From the NCBI RefSeq assembly GCF_003063625.1, contig NZ_CP026604.1:4690065-4754064 (forward strand): a stretch of 64,000 nucleotides of DNA. Reading direction: 5' to 3'. A model generated the notes under the pieces. It was not told where the DNA came from and did not search any database. It worked only from the letters and a program-made list of their open reading frames with translations. This stretch comes from Saccharobesus litoralis. GTDB lineage: Bacteria; Pseudomonadota; Gammaproteobacteria; Enterobacterales; Alteromonadaceae. A program made the position numbers and the translations under genes. Of the stretch, positions 1 to 7,803 are shown in pieces. Each line of letters opens with the position of its first letter. Position 1 is the stretch's first letter.

Positions 1-263
1 GCTCTCGTGGCGTATACAACCTAACCGCACCCAACCCAGTAAATAATTTAGCCTTTAGTCAAGCACTAGCAAGCGCGTTAAACCGCCCGTGTTGGCTAAC
101 AATGCCAGCCGTTATGTTACGCTTAATCTTAGGTGAATTGTCCGATCTCATGCTAACAGGGCAAAAAGTAAAGCCGACTCGATTACTAGAGGAAGGTTTT
201 GAATTTAGATTTACAGATATCGACACGGCTTTACAGCACTTATCTAAACCGCATCGACATTAA
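1..263 (+). CDS. TIGR01777/YfcH-family NAD-dependent epimerase, C-terminal part (5' truncated by window edge)
   Basis: The frame is open from base 3 to a TAA at 261-263 and gives the last 86 residues of a protein. The start of the fragment (YNLTAPNPV) and the end (KVKPTRLLEEGFEFRF) match the C-terminal DUF1731-type region of YfcH-like sugar-nucleotide epimerase paralogues of the extended SDR superfamily. The NAD-binding Rossmann part lies outside the window. The substrate of this family is not established. It is convergent with the thioesterase gene, with a gap of only 33 bp. I see no obvious terminator in that gap. Confidence 0.8.
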   Translation, partial: SRGVYNLTAPNPVNNLAFSQALASALNRPCWLTMPAVMLRLILGELSDLMLTGQKVKPTRLLEEGFEFRFTDIDTALQHLSKPHRH

Positions 264-296
264 ATAACGCGAAGCTAGAGCGTATTGATCTAAAAT

Positions 297-773
297 TTAC
301 TCAACGTAAATTTGCATCTCTTCGCCAATTTGTTTACGCATTTCCATCAACTTAACCGCAGAGGCATGCTGTTTTTTATCAGCTTCGGTTTCTGGCACCC
401 ATTCCGGTACGTTAATCGGTTGCCCTGACTCGTCAACCGCAACCATAATAACGATACAATGCGTGGTTAAGCGACGATTCATGGATTTAGGATCACAGGC
501 ATTAACTTCTAACGCAATGTGCATTGAAGAGCGACCTGTGTATATGACTTTCGCACCAACCTCAACTAGGTTACCAACATGAATAGGTGCCACAAAGCGG
601 ATCCCACCTGCATAAGCTGTCACACAATAACGGCCACTCCAGCCGGCTGCACAGGCATACGCGGCTAAGTCTATCCATTTCATTACGGCGCCACCGTGTA
701 CTTTACCACCAAAGTTAACATCTTGTGGTTCAGCTAAAAATCTTAACGTTATTTCTCTTTGACGTGGTTCCAT
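297..773 (-). CDS. Acyl-CoA thioesterase, hotdog fold
   Basis: This 158-residue cytoplasmic protein should hydrolyse acyl-CoA to free acid and CoA. The segment HGGAVMKWID near residues 26-35 is the typical active-site region of the YciA/BACH acyl-CoA hydrolase group, and the length fits a single hotdog domain. The ATG at 773 follows a strong GGGGGAG ribosome-binding site about six bases upstream. It appears to be a single-gene unit with no metabolic neighbours that would define chain length. Family assignment is firm; substrate preference is unknown. Confidence 0.88.
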   Translation of the reverse strand: MEPRQREITLRFLAEPQDVNFGGKVHGGAVMKWIDLAAYACAAGWSGRYCVTAYAGGIRFVAPIHVGNLVEVGAKVIYTGRSSMHIALEVNACDPKSMNRRLTTHCIVIMVAVDESGQPINVPEWVPETEADKKQHASAVKLMEMRKQIGEEMQIYVE

Positions 774-1157
774 AATGTTTCTCCCCCGTTGGCAACATTA
801 AATATGGATGAAAATTAAATAAAACACCAGATGAACTGGCCATAAACTCAACTTAGCAGGATGTATTCCAATTAGTAACGAAGTGAGTAAGAAAATAAAA
901 AGTTTGTTTGCTGACGATCCTGCTTTCTTACACCGCGGATAAATTTCGTTCTAAATGTGACAAAATAATAAACTTTTTGTAGATAAACTGGCTTGTTAGC
1001 TCTGCAAGCATAAATGCTCGCCTACACTATTTTATCCCAATCTAGCTAGCAGAATGAATAAGTCATTGGCTTATACGGCCAGTTAAGTCAGAGCTAAGCA
1101 CAAAATAAGTGCAGCACCACAAGAGTGCATCGACTGGTATTTTCCAACTTGGTGCAA
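774..1157. other. Gene-free stretch of about 380 bp
   Basis: No convincing ORF or RNA gene was seen on either strand. It should hold the promoter of the thioesterase gene and the terminator of the 502-residue gene, but neither is clear. Bases 1009-1024 (AGCATAAATGCTCGCC) recur exactly at 52546-52561 and contain a small inverted repeat (AGCAT-AA-ATGCT). Confidence 0.5.
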
Positions 1158-2666
1158 TTAATTGATTTTAACACTGCCGTCTTTACGCCAAAAGACAATC
1201 GCAGGTATTTGCGTTTCCCACAATTCATTTGGATTCCAAGTGTATTCATTTTTGTAGCGGCGATTCAGAATGCGCATATCCAAACCCGATTTAACACGCG
1301 AAGCTTCAAAATAAAAATTATACTGTGGTGAAATAATGACTTCAGTTTGACTAAATGATTGTTGCTGATTACGAGTCACTTGTTTAACAATAGGTAATTC
1401 AGGGTTAGACGGGTAAAGTGATGAAACAATACCCTTTTCTAATGCTTTGGTTTCGGTGCAATAAAAATAAACACCGCTACCCACTGGAAAACGGCCGACC
1501 ATATCCAAAAATAGCTTACCGAATAACCGGCTAAAAGTGCGCTCTTCTATTGCTTGCTGAATAAAGTCATAAGCTTGATAAACCTGTCGATAATCATGCT
1601 CAGCTTTAGTACTTAAAATAAACGACCCATAGGTCATGGGTATCCGTAATAAGTTTCGTAATTCTTGACTATGTGACCGTTCTGCATCCATCATCGCCAA
1701 CATAAAATCCATTTTACGGGTTTCATACTCGACAAACGCATTTCTCTCTTCACGAGTATCAAGTTTTTTATTAGGTAAACCAATACCTAAGCGTAAATAA
1801 TCAAGTGACTTTTTGCGCATGGTTTTCAGCATTTGGTCACGTTCATCTTGGCTTAAAACCCGATAACGGTCACCATTGAAAATAGCTTCAACTTCAGGCG
1901 AGTAAGAACCTATAGCGTGAACTAATGCAACCTTAGCAATCGGTTTTAATACTTCTTCGCGATACTTCATGCGCCCTTGCGGATCAAGCTGATTTGGCTC
2001 ATCCGCCATGAAACACATAGAGCGTTCTGTAAAAATATCTTCTAAATTTTCGCGTAAATAAGGATGCTTAAATTGATGATTACGCCTAACTTCTTCAAAT
2101 AAAGCGACAATTAACGCTGTGATGTAAATAGGCTTATATTTTTCATTTCTAACACAACGAACAACTTCATCAGGTAACGGAGAAGATAAAGCGATAGTCC
2201 CTAAAAATTGACTAAATATTTTTCGCCCGTCGAGTAAATCCAAAATGTTATCGGTTAGGCTATCCAATTGCTCGTATCGTTTGGCCTTATCATCTGACAT
2301 TTTTTTTAGCAGTTGCTGTCTATCAGATTTAGCACTGTCTCTTAAGCGCAATAACTTCTCTAAATAGCGCTCTGATGACTTTTGACCACGAATAACCGGC
2401 AGCTTACCTTTTTCTTTCTTATAATTGTTTAGCAGGTCAACCTGTTCTTGGTATTGTCGAATGCTAGTAACTAAACTTTCTAAACGCTGGTGTTCTTCAA
2501 CATAGTTCTCAAAGAATTGGGTAGCATCCGTGACTAAGCGAATATACTGCTGTTTAAAATCAGCAATTTTTTTTGATATAGCGCTAGCCATTGTGGGAAT
2601 AGCAGACAGTCGTTCCGTTCTATACTGGTTAAAGCGTCTTAACTCTTGATTTTTCTTCTCTGCCAT
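1158..2666 (-). CDS. Uncharacterised 502-residue cytoplasmic protein
   Basis: I do not recognise this protein. It has no signal peptide and no clear membrane segment. Residues about 1-145 are rich in Lys, Gln and Glu with long heptad-like stretches, suggesting a coiled coil. The middle (about 150-380) is helical-looking, with scattered histidines (LVHAIGSY, KAEHDYRQ). The last 100 residues look more beta-rich (VYFYCTET, YNFYFEASRV). A helical middle with isolated His residues is compatible with a degenerate HD-type fold, but no HD pair is visible, so this is a guess. The gene is complete, starts with ATG, has composition like its neighbours and stands alone between large gaps. It is likely a real lineage-conserved gene. 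Confidence 0.6.
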   Translation of the reverse strand: MAEKKNQELRRFNQYRTERLSAIPTMASAISKKIADFKQQYIRLVTDATQFFENYVEEHQRLESLVTSIRQYQEQVDLLNNYKKEKGKLPVIRGQKSSERYLEKLLRLRDSAKSDRQQLLKKMSDDKAKRYEQLDSLTDNILDLLDGRKIFSQFLGTIALSSPLPDEVVRCVRNEKYKPIYITALIVALFEEVRRNHQFKHPYLRENLEDIFTERSMCFMADEPNQLDPQGRMKYREEVLKPIAKVALVHAIGSYSPEVEAIFNGDRYRVLSQDERDQMLKTMRKKSLDYLRLGIGLPNKKLDTREERNAFVEYETRKMDFMLAMMDAERSHSQELRNLLRIPMTYGSFILSTKAEHDYRQVYQAYDFIQQAIEERTFSRLFGKLFLDMVGRFPVGSGVYFYCTETKALEKGIVSSLYPSNPELPIVKQVTRNQQQSFSQTEVIISPQYNFYFEASRVKSGLDMRILNRRYKNEYTWNPNELWETQIPAIVFWRKDGSVKIN

Positions 2667-3231
2667 TGATTGCGAACATATCCTATAAATTACCGCGTAA
2701 CGCTGCTTGCCATTTTAACAACGTTGAAACATAAAACAATCTAGCACTGGCATTGAGCGGCAATAATTACTGATTTTATTGTGTTTAAGGCTTAAATCAC
2801 GGCACATGCTGCAAAACACCGTACCGCAAGCTTCGGACTGAAAATAAGATAAGCCAATTTAATCACCTAATGACTGCTATTCGAGTAACCTAATAAAAAA
2901 TGCTTATTGAAAGAAAACTAGTACCTTAACTAAAAAGTTTTAAAGGGTTAAATTTATAAACATTTGCTAAATTGTAGTGTCAATTTTATATCGACAAACC
3001 TTGTATTAGCCGAAATAAATTCGGCCCTACAATGGAACGGGTCTTTAATCTTGCCCGTTTATCTACTTAGATTGTTAATAATAACGAGCTCAACAGGTCA
3101 TAATTTTTGCATCGAAGTGCTAGATCGAAAATAGGCAAACTGGATAAATTGAAAAGTCCAAGGGGCTAATGAGATCCTACGCCGTGACATAAGTTGTAGT
3201 TAGATGCAGTATTGACGAAATGAGGAGAATT
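2667..3231. other. Gene-free stretch downstream of the tRNA-Leu/tRNA-Gly unit
   Basis: No gene is evident. It contains a small perfect hairpin at 3009-3025 (GCCGAA-ATAAA-TTCGGC) and an imperfect one just beyond it at about 3037-3059, which could end the tRNA transcript coming from the right. At about 3161-3187 there is a weak (about 70%) match to the tRNA-Gly 3' half, possibly a decayed extra copy of the repeat seen just upstream on the transcript. Confidence 0.4.
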
Positions 3232-3284
3232 TGGAGCGGCTAACGAGACTCGAACTCGTGACCCAAGCTTGTTCTGCGTCGACC
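3232..3284 (-). repeat. tRNA-Gly 3'-half repeat, copy 1
   Basis: This 53-bp segment reproduces the T-arm, 3' acceptor strand and CCA of the neighbouring tRNA-Gly gene exactly. The anticodon arm and everything 5' of it are replaced by an unrelated stretch (GGTCGACGCAGAACAAGCTT). It cannot form a tRNA. It sits exactly 112 bp from the next copy, which lies 112 bp from the true tRNA gene, so this is a tandem repeat of period 112. The unit also carries a hairpin at about 3286-3311 (AAAACTAT...ATAGTTTT). Confidence 0.85.
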
Positions 3285-3343
3285 TAAAACTATCGTAAGA
3301 TATAGTTTTTACTTAAATTATGATATTGAATAAGAGGGGAATT

Positions 3344-3395
3344 TGGAGCGGCTAACGAGACTCGAACTCGTGACCCAAGCTTGTTCTGCGTCGAC
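3344..3395 (-). repeat. tRNA-Gly 3'-half repeat, copy 2
   Basis: Second tandem copy, nearly identical to copy 1 over the whole 112-bp unit including the AT-rich spacer and its hairpin at about 3397-3423. It lies directly downstream of the intact tRNA-Gly on the same strand and would be co-transcribed with it. Confidence 0.85.
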
Positions 3396-3455
3396 ATAAA
3401 ACTATCGTAAGATATAGTTTTTACTTAAATTATGATATTGAATAAGAGGGGAATT

Positions 3456-3531
3456 TGGAGCGGCTAACGAGACTCGAACTCGTGACCCCAACCTTGGCAA
3501 GGTTGTGCTCTACCAACTGAGCTACAGCCGC
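3456..3531 (-). tRNA. tRNA-Gly (GCC)
   Basis: A complete 76-nt cloverleaf on the minus strand: acceptor GCGGCTG pairing with the 3' strand, D-arm AGCTCAGTTGGTAGAGC, anticodon arm with GCC (CCTTGCCAAGG), T-loop GTTCGAG and encoded CCA. It is the second gene of a Leu-Gly unit, 4 bp after tRNA-Leu. It is identical in the mature region to the copy at 5103-5178. Confidence 0.97.
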
Positions 3532-3535
3532 TTAA

Positions 3536-3622
3536 TGGTGCCCGGGGCCGGACTTGAACCGGCACGTTGTTACCAACGAGGGATTTTAAATCCCTTGTGT
3601 CTACCAATTCCACCACCCGGGC
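3536..3622 (-). tRNA. tRNA-Leu (TAA)
   Basis: An 87-nt class II tRNA with acceptor GCCCGGG, a long variable arm (CGTTGG-TAA-CAACG), anticodon loop TTTAAAA giving anticodon TAA, T-loop GTTCAAG and encoded CCA. It is the first gene of the two-tRNA unit driven by the promoter at 3701-3728. Confidence 0.96.
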
Positions 3623-3700
3623 ATCGGGTTTCACTAAAAGTGATTAAGTGGTACAAACTACAAAACTTTTCGAACTGTCCCGTAGCAGGTATGGCGCGGC

Positions 3701-3728
3701 ATTCTACGGATTTTTATTTTCATGTAAA
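3701..3728 (-). promoter_or_regulatory. Promoter of the tRNA-Leu/tRNA-Gly unit
   Basis: On the minus strand, -35 TTTACA and -10 TAGAAT are separated by 16 bp, followed by the GC-rich discriminator GCCGCGCC. Discriminators of this kind are typical of stringently controlled stable-RNA promoters. The predicted start is about 70 bp before tRNA-Leu. Stringent control is an inference. Confidence 0.6.
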
Positions 3729-3788
3729 GCCCTTTTTTGAAAGTTTTTTTGCAGTTGAAACTGTTTGCTTACAAAACAGTCAATTTGT

Positions 3789-4835
3789 TCAATTTTTAGT
3801 AGCTTCTACGTCTGGATATTCAGTTTCTAACAGCAAAAGCGCCCTCTGACCAATTTTAACCTTAGGATTGGGAAATACGAGGTATGTATTTTTAGAAACC
3901 TGAATCGGTTTGCCATTTTGCCAACCGAGTAACTGGCCTTTAGCAATCTGGCTAAAATTTTTCACGTCGTTGGCAAAATTAAAGCGTAAGTCGGCATGGG
4001 TTTTTATTAACTGCTCGCTCACGTTAAATACCTGTAATTGATTGAAATCAGTGCCGGTTTTTAGCGGTATTTTGGTACTCGTTAAAAATTGAATGACTTT
4101 TTGACTGAATGACTCAAGTTTTGTTAGATCATTACAGCCAAATGGTACTGCTTGGCCTAATTCAATTGTGGCTGACAACGCATGGTATTTAATTGCCGTA
4201 TAACAACTAAATGTCGGCACCACTTTATGCATGTTGATAACCGCTTGTATCGACGCATTGGCTAAAAAACGGTAAATATTCCATTTGCTTTGCTCCCCTA
4301 ACACCACAGGCAGCACGGCAAAAAAAGGATAATGGCTGGAGCGAATTGAGCAATGTAAATCGAAATGAACCAGTCTGAGACGTTTATTTACAGAGTGAGT
4401 TAAGCCTACGAAGTGCTCTACCGCTTGTTTGATTTGTTGCGACCGTCGCGTTTCATAGCCTTGCGCTTCTTTTTCTTGTTGGGTTGAACGCTTAATCGCA
4501 AACAAACGATTAAGGTTATAATCAATAAACCGAGTATGGTGAAAAATCGCTTTGGGATTTCCTGCAATAAACAGTATGGGGCGTATTGGTTGCCAATCTC
4601 CGTCGAGTATTCCTTGTAACCAAACTTGATTTAGCTCAATTGGCGCTGTTTCATTGCCATGAAGCCCACACGAAATAATAACCGCAGATAATTGATAGTT
4701 AATGGATGTAGGGATTATCGAGTAGATCCCTGTTGTCAAACGAAAAAATTGCCAGTGAGGATTAGCGTAAAGTAAAACTTCACGTGAACATTGAGTTAAC
4801 AGATCATCAAATAAATTAAAGTGACAACTCGCCAA
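3789..4835 (-). CDS. astE: Succinylglutamate desuccinylase / aspartoacylase family protein
   Basis: This 348-residue zinc-dependent deacylase should remove succinate from N-succinylglutamate, the last step of arginine catabolism by the AST pathway. The zinc-binding motif CGLHGNETAPIEL (residues about 56-68) and a downstream His in the FDLHCSIR segment are typical of the AstE/AspA group, and the length fits AstE. The only start seen before the conserved region is a TTG at 4835, so the exact N-terminus is uncertain. No other ast genes are nearby. The gene sits alone between two tRNA units on the same strand, so read-through from the Gly-Cys unit is possible. Confidence 0.85.
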   Translation of the reverse strand: MASCHFNLFDDLLTQCSREVLLYANPHWQFFRLTTGIYSIIPTSINYQLSAVIISCGLHGNETAPIELNQVWLQGILDGDWQPIRPILFIAGNPKAIFHHTRFIDYNLNRLFAIKRSTQQEKEAQGYETRRSQQIKQAVEHFVGLTHSVNKRLRLVHFDLHCSIRSSHYPFFAVLPVVLGEQSKWNIYRFLANASIQAVINMHKVVPTFSCYTAIKYHALSATIELGQAVPFGCNDLTKLESFSQKVIQFLTSTKIPLKTGTDFNQLQVFNVSEQLIKTHADLRFNFANDVKNFSQIAKGQLLGWQNGKPIQVSKNTYLVFPNPKVKIGQRALLLLETEYPDVEATKN

Positions 4836-4902
4836 AGCCTAACCCAACTGTTAAAACAGAAAAAGTATTGTCGTAGTTAGATTATAGTTGATTTGTAGAG
4901 TA

Positions 4903-4976
4903 TGGAGGCGGAACCCGGAGTCGAACCGAGGTAGACGGATTTGCAATCCGCTGCATGGCCACTCTGCCATTCCGCC
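4903..4976 (-). tRNA. tRNA-Cys (GCA)
   Basis: A complete 74-nt cloverleaf: acceptor GGCGGAA, anticodon arm CGGATTGCAAATCCG with GCA, T-loop GTTCGAC and encoded CCA. It lies downstream of tRNA-Gly and a tRNA-Gly 3'-half repeat, so it is probably made from the promoter at 5219-5246. Confidence 0.97.
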
Positions 4977-5015
4977 GATATGATGTGATTACAGATGTAA
5001 TACAAAAATGAAATT

Positions 5016-5068
5016 TGGAGCGGCTAACGAGACTCGAACTCGTGACCCAAGCTTGTTCTGGGTCGACC
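5016..5068 (-). repeat. tRNA-Gly 3'-half repeat, copy 3
   Basis: The same 53-bp hybrid as at 3232 and 3344: a tRNA-Gly 3' half preceded by the non-tRNA sequence GGTCGACCCAGAACAAGCTT. Here the two segments GACCCA and TGGGTC are perfectly complementary, so the RNA would fold as a stem-loop followed by the T-arm. Between it and the intact tRNA-Gly lies a different hairpin (CTTAAC-TAG-GTTAAG, about 5077-5091). Confidence 0.85.
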
Positions 5069-5102
5069 TACTCAAACTTAACTAGGTTAAGCTCCGAGAA
5101 AT

Positions 5103-5178
5103 TGGAGCGGCTAACGAGACTCGAACTCGTGACCCCAACCTTGGCAAGGTTGTGCTCTACCAACTGAGCTACAGCCGC
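5103..5178 (-). tRNA. tRNA-Gly (GCC)
   Basis: A second complete 76-nt tRNA-Gly identical in sequence to the one at 3456-3531, with anticodon GCC and encoded CCA. It is the first gene of the unit Gly - 3'-half repeat - Cys. Confidence 0.97.
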
Positions 5179-5218
5179 TTAATTCGCTAAGGAGATAACT
5201 CCTTGAGAACGGAGACGC

Positions 5219-5246
5219 ATTCTACAAATATATTTAAGCGAGTCAA
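5219..5246 (-). promoter_or_regulatory. Promoter of the tRNA-Gly/tRNA-Cys unit
   Basis: Minus strand -35 TTGACT, 16-bp spacer, -10 TAGAAT, then the discriminator GCGTCTCCG. A small perfect hairpin (AAGGAG-ATAA-CTCCTT, 5189-5204) lies in the leader just before the tRNA. The layout matches the promoter at 3701-3728. Confidence 0.65.
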
Positions 5247-5295
5247 TCATTTATTTTAATCTTTTTGCTATCTGCTTAAAGCATATGCAATTTGT

Positions 5296-5844
5296 TTATT
5301 TTTCGTTCGTTATTTGCGGCCATGCTGCTTTTAAATAGACGACCATCGACCAAAATGTCAAAACCACCGCAATATACAATAATACCAAGGCTGCCCACTG
5401 TACCCATCCTTGCTCGCCAGATATTAATCCCGTCAGCGCCATTAGCTGCGCCCAGGTTTTCCATTTACCAATCGAACTAACCTGCACTAAGCCACGTTGT
5501 CCAAGTTCAGCCATCCATTCGCGTAAGGCCGAAATCAAAATTTCTCGGCTAACCATAACGATGGCCGCAAACGTGATATACCAAGCTTGAAAATAATCAG
5601 TTAACAAAATAAGGGCACAAGCAACAATTAACTTGTCGGCGACAGGATCCAAAAAAGCACCAAACGCAGTTTGTTGCTCCAATTTTCTGGCCAAATATCC
5701 GTCTAGCCAATCAGTGATAGCCGCAACAGCAAAGATAACCGCAGCCGAAAAATGAGCCCATTCAAAGGGTAAATAAAACGTGACTACAAAAACTGGGATC
5801 ATGATAATCCGCAGCGTAGTTAGCGTATTAGGTATATTCCACAT
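5296..5844 (-). CDS. pgsA: CDP-diacylglycerol--glycerol-3-phosphate 3-phosphatidyltransferase
   Basis: This 182-residue inner-membrane enzyme makes phosphatidylglycerol phosphate, the committed step to phosphatidylglycerol and cardiolipin. The CDP-alcohol phosphotransferase signature is complete: DGYLAR, then G and the two aspartates in FGAFLDPVADK (residues about 48-73). Several hydrophobic segments surround it. The length equals that of E. coli PgsA. It follows uvrC on the same strand after a gap of about 110 bp and precedes the tRNA-Gly/Cys unit, an order often seen in gammaproteobacteria. Confidence 0.96.
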   Translation of the reverse strand: MWNIPNTLTTLRIIMIPVFVVTFYLPFEWAHFSAAVIFAVAAITDWLDGYLARKLEQQTAFGAFLDPVADKLIVACALILLTDYFQAWYITFAAIVMVSREILISALREWMAELGQRGLVQVSSIGKWKTWAQLMALTGLISGEQGWVQWAALVLLYIAVVLTFWSMVVYLKAAWPQITNEK

Positions 5845-5957
5845 GAAAATTTACTTTAAAAATCTAACAGGGCGGATAGTCTCAATTATCCTTCTCAAGG
5901 TAAAGCGCTAAGCCAATACTTTTTTTAAAAGCAAAAAATAAATCGCACATTACCGGC

Positions 5958-7787
5958 TTATTTATCGCGCAGATGATCATAAACAACTTGTGCTAGCTGG
6001 GCACTAATTCCAGGCACTTTTGCGATTTCTTCAACTGTTGCTTGTAAAACACCTTGCAAACCACCCAAATGTTTAATGATGGCTTGGCGACGTTTTGCCC
6101 CAACACCAGGGATAGATTCCAATTTAGATGTTTTAGCCGCTTTATTGCGCCGATTACGATGGCCTGAAATGGCAAAACGGTGCGACTCATCTCGCACATG
6201 CTGAATTAAATGCAGCGCAGGTTCACCTGAATCCAATTGAATGGTTTGGTGATTACCCGCCATGATTAATGTCTCCAAGCCAGGTTTGCGACTTGTGCCC
6301 TTTGCTACGCCAATTAATGTCGGTTGCTTATACTGCCAATCAACAAAATAACTTTCAGCTTGTGCTAATTGACCTTTACCGCCATCAATTAATAGCACAT
6401 CAGGGATTTTATCTGGGTCGGTCGCGTTTCTAAAACGCCGAGCTAATGCTTGAGCCATGGCCGCGTAGTCGTCACCAGGCGTAATACCTTCAATATTGTA
6501 GCGCCGGTAATCGGTTTTTAGCGGGCCCTCTCGATTGAATACAACGCAAGAAGCCGTTGTTTGTTGTCCCATCGTATGGCTAATATCAAAACATTCAATA
6601 CGCTGAATAGGCTCAGCTAATTCTAAGGCTGCATCTAATGCTTCAAAGCGCTTTTTAATTGATAAATTTTGGCTAAGTTTACTTTCTACACCGGTTTGAG
6701 CATTAGTATTGGCCAGTTTAATATAACGCGTTTTTTCACCGCGTTGTGGCACAACGATCCGCACATTGCTTTCATGAAAATCGCTTATAGCTTGCTCTAA
6801 ACCTTGCTGTTCGTTAATTTCAAACGGTAAATTGATTTCTTTACCCGGCTTGCGATTATGATCATTTGACAAATAAAATTGTGTCACAAAGGCGGTTAAT
6901 ATTTCCTGCTCGTTGGCATCTTTTGGCATTTTAGGAAAATAACTTTTACTACCCAGAATTTTCCCTTCGCGAATAAATAACACAAAAACGCAAGCGATAC
7001 CTAAGTTGACATAACACCCTAAAATATCTAGCTCTTGATGATCACCACTCACCCACTGCTGCTCTTGTACTTTACGCAAAGCATTAATTTGGTCGCGATA
7101 CAAAGCCGCATCTTCAAATGCCAAACGCTGACTGGCTTCATCCATTTTATTGACTAACGTTTCAGTAACCTGAGTATCCTTACCTTGCAAAAACAATTTC
7201 ACTAACTGAACTTGTTCATCATAAGCTTGATCGGTTACATATCCAGGTACACAAGGTGCCGAGCAACGTTTTAATTGGTGTTGTAAGCAGGGACGACTGC
7301 GCGCACGATAATACGAATCTTCACATTGACGAACGGGGAAAATTTTTTGCATTAACCTTAAGCTATCGCGCACGGCTCCGGCAGAAGGGTAAGGTCCGAA
7401 ATAACTGCCTTTTTCTTTACGACTGCCGCGATGCAAGGTGATCCTCGGGTGTTGATGCGCCGTTACCAGAATATAAGGATAAGACTTATCGTCCCGCAAC
7501 AATACATTATATTTAGGCTTGTACTGCTTAATATAATTATTTTCAAGAATGAGCGCTTCGGTTTCACTGTGCGTCACCGTAATATCCATTTGATGAATAT
7601 TATTGACGAGCGCTATGGTTTTAACTTCATTGACTGAGGTTCTAAAATAAGATGAAACGCGCTTTTTAAGGTTTTTAGCTTTACCAACATAAATAACATC
7701 CCCAGCCTCATTGTACATACGGTACACGCCAGGTTGTTCAGTTAATGTAGCAAGGAAAGCTTTATAATCGAAAGGGATGTGACTCAC
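5958..7787 (-). CDS. uvrC: Excinuclease ABC subunit C
   Basis: This 609-residue protein is the nuclease of nucleotide excision repair and makes the 3' and 5' incisions with UvrB. The GIY-YIG domain is at the N-terminus (GVYRMYNE...VIYVGKAKNLKKRV, residues about 20-47). A Cys-rich stretch (residues about 156-180) and a UVR motif at about 205-235 follow, then the RNase H-like endonuclease domain (FDISHTMG, LLIDGGKGQL). Two helix-hairpin-helix motifs end the protein (IPGVGAKRR, VPGISAQLA). The start is GTG at 7787. It lies 16 bp after uvrY, the classical uvrY-uvrC pair. Confidence 0.97.
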   Translation of the reverse strand: MSHIPFDYKAFLATLTEQPGVYRMYNEAGDVIYVGKAKNLKKRVSSYFRTSVNEVKTIALVNNIHQMDITVTHSETEALILENNYIKQYKPKYNVLLRDDKSYPYILVTAHQHPRITLHRGSRKEKGSYFGPYPSAGAVRDSLRLMQKIFPVRQCEDSYYRARSRPCLQHQLKRCSAPCVPGYVTDQAYDEQVQLVKLFLQGKDTQVTETLVNKMDEASQRLAFEDAALYRDQINALRKVQEQQWVSGDHQELDILGCYVNLGIACVFVLFIREGKILGSKSYFPKMPKDANEQEILTAFVTQFYLSNDHNRKPGKEINLPFEINEQQGLEQAISDFHESNVRIVVPQRGEKTRYIKLANTNAQTGVESKLSQNLSIKKRFEALDAALELAEPIQRIECFDISHTMGQQTTASCVVFNREGPLKTDYRRYNIEGITPGDDYAAMAQALARRFRNATDPDKIPDVLLIDGGKGQLAQAESYFVDWQYKQPTLIGVAKGTSRKPGLETLIMAGNHQTIQLDSGEPALHLIQHVRDESHRFAISGHRNRRNKAAKTSKLESIPGVGAKRRQAIIKHLGGLQGVLQATVEEIAKVPGISAQLAQVVYDHLRDK

Positions 7788-7803
7788 TGACTAAACAAAA
7801 AAT

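Noticed and set aside
3232-3531. Regularly spaced 112-bp repeats that at first look like a CRISPR array or phage att duplications
   Set aside because: The repeated part is the tRNA-Gly 3' half, the spacers are also repeated rather than unique, and there are no cas or integrase genes nearby.
3505-3849. Plus-strand ORF of 114 codons over the tRNA-Leu/Gly genes
   Set aside because: It reads through two tRNA genes in antisense; translations of this kind are frequent spurious predictions.
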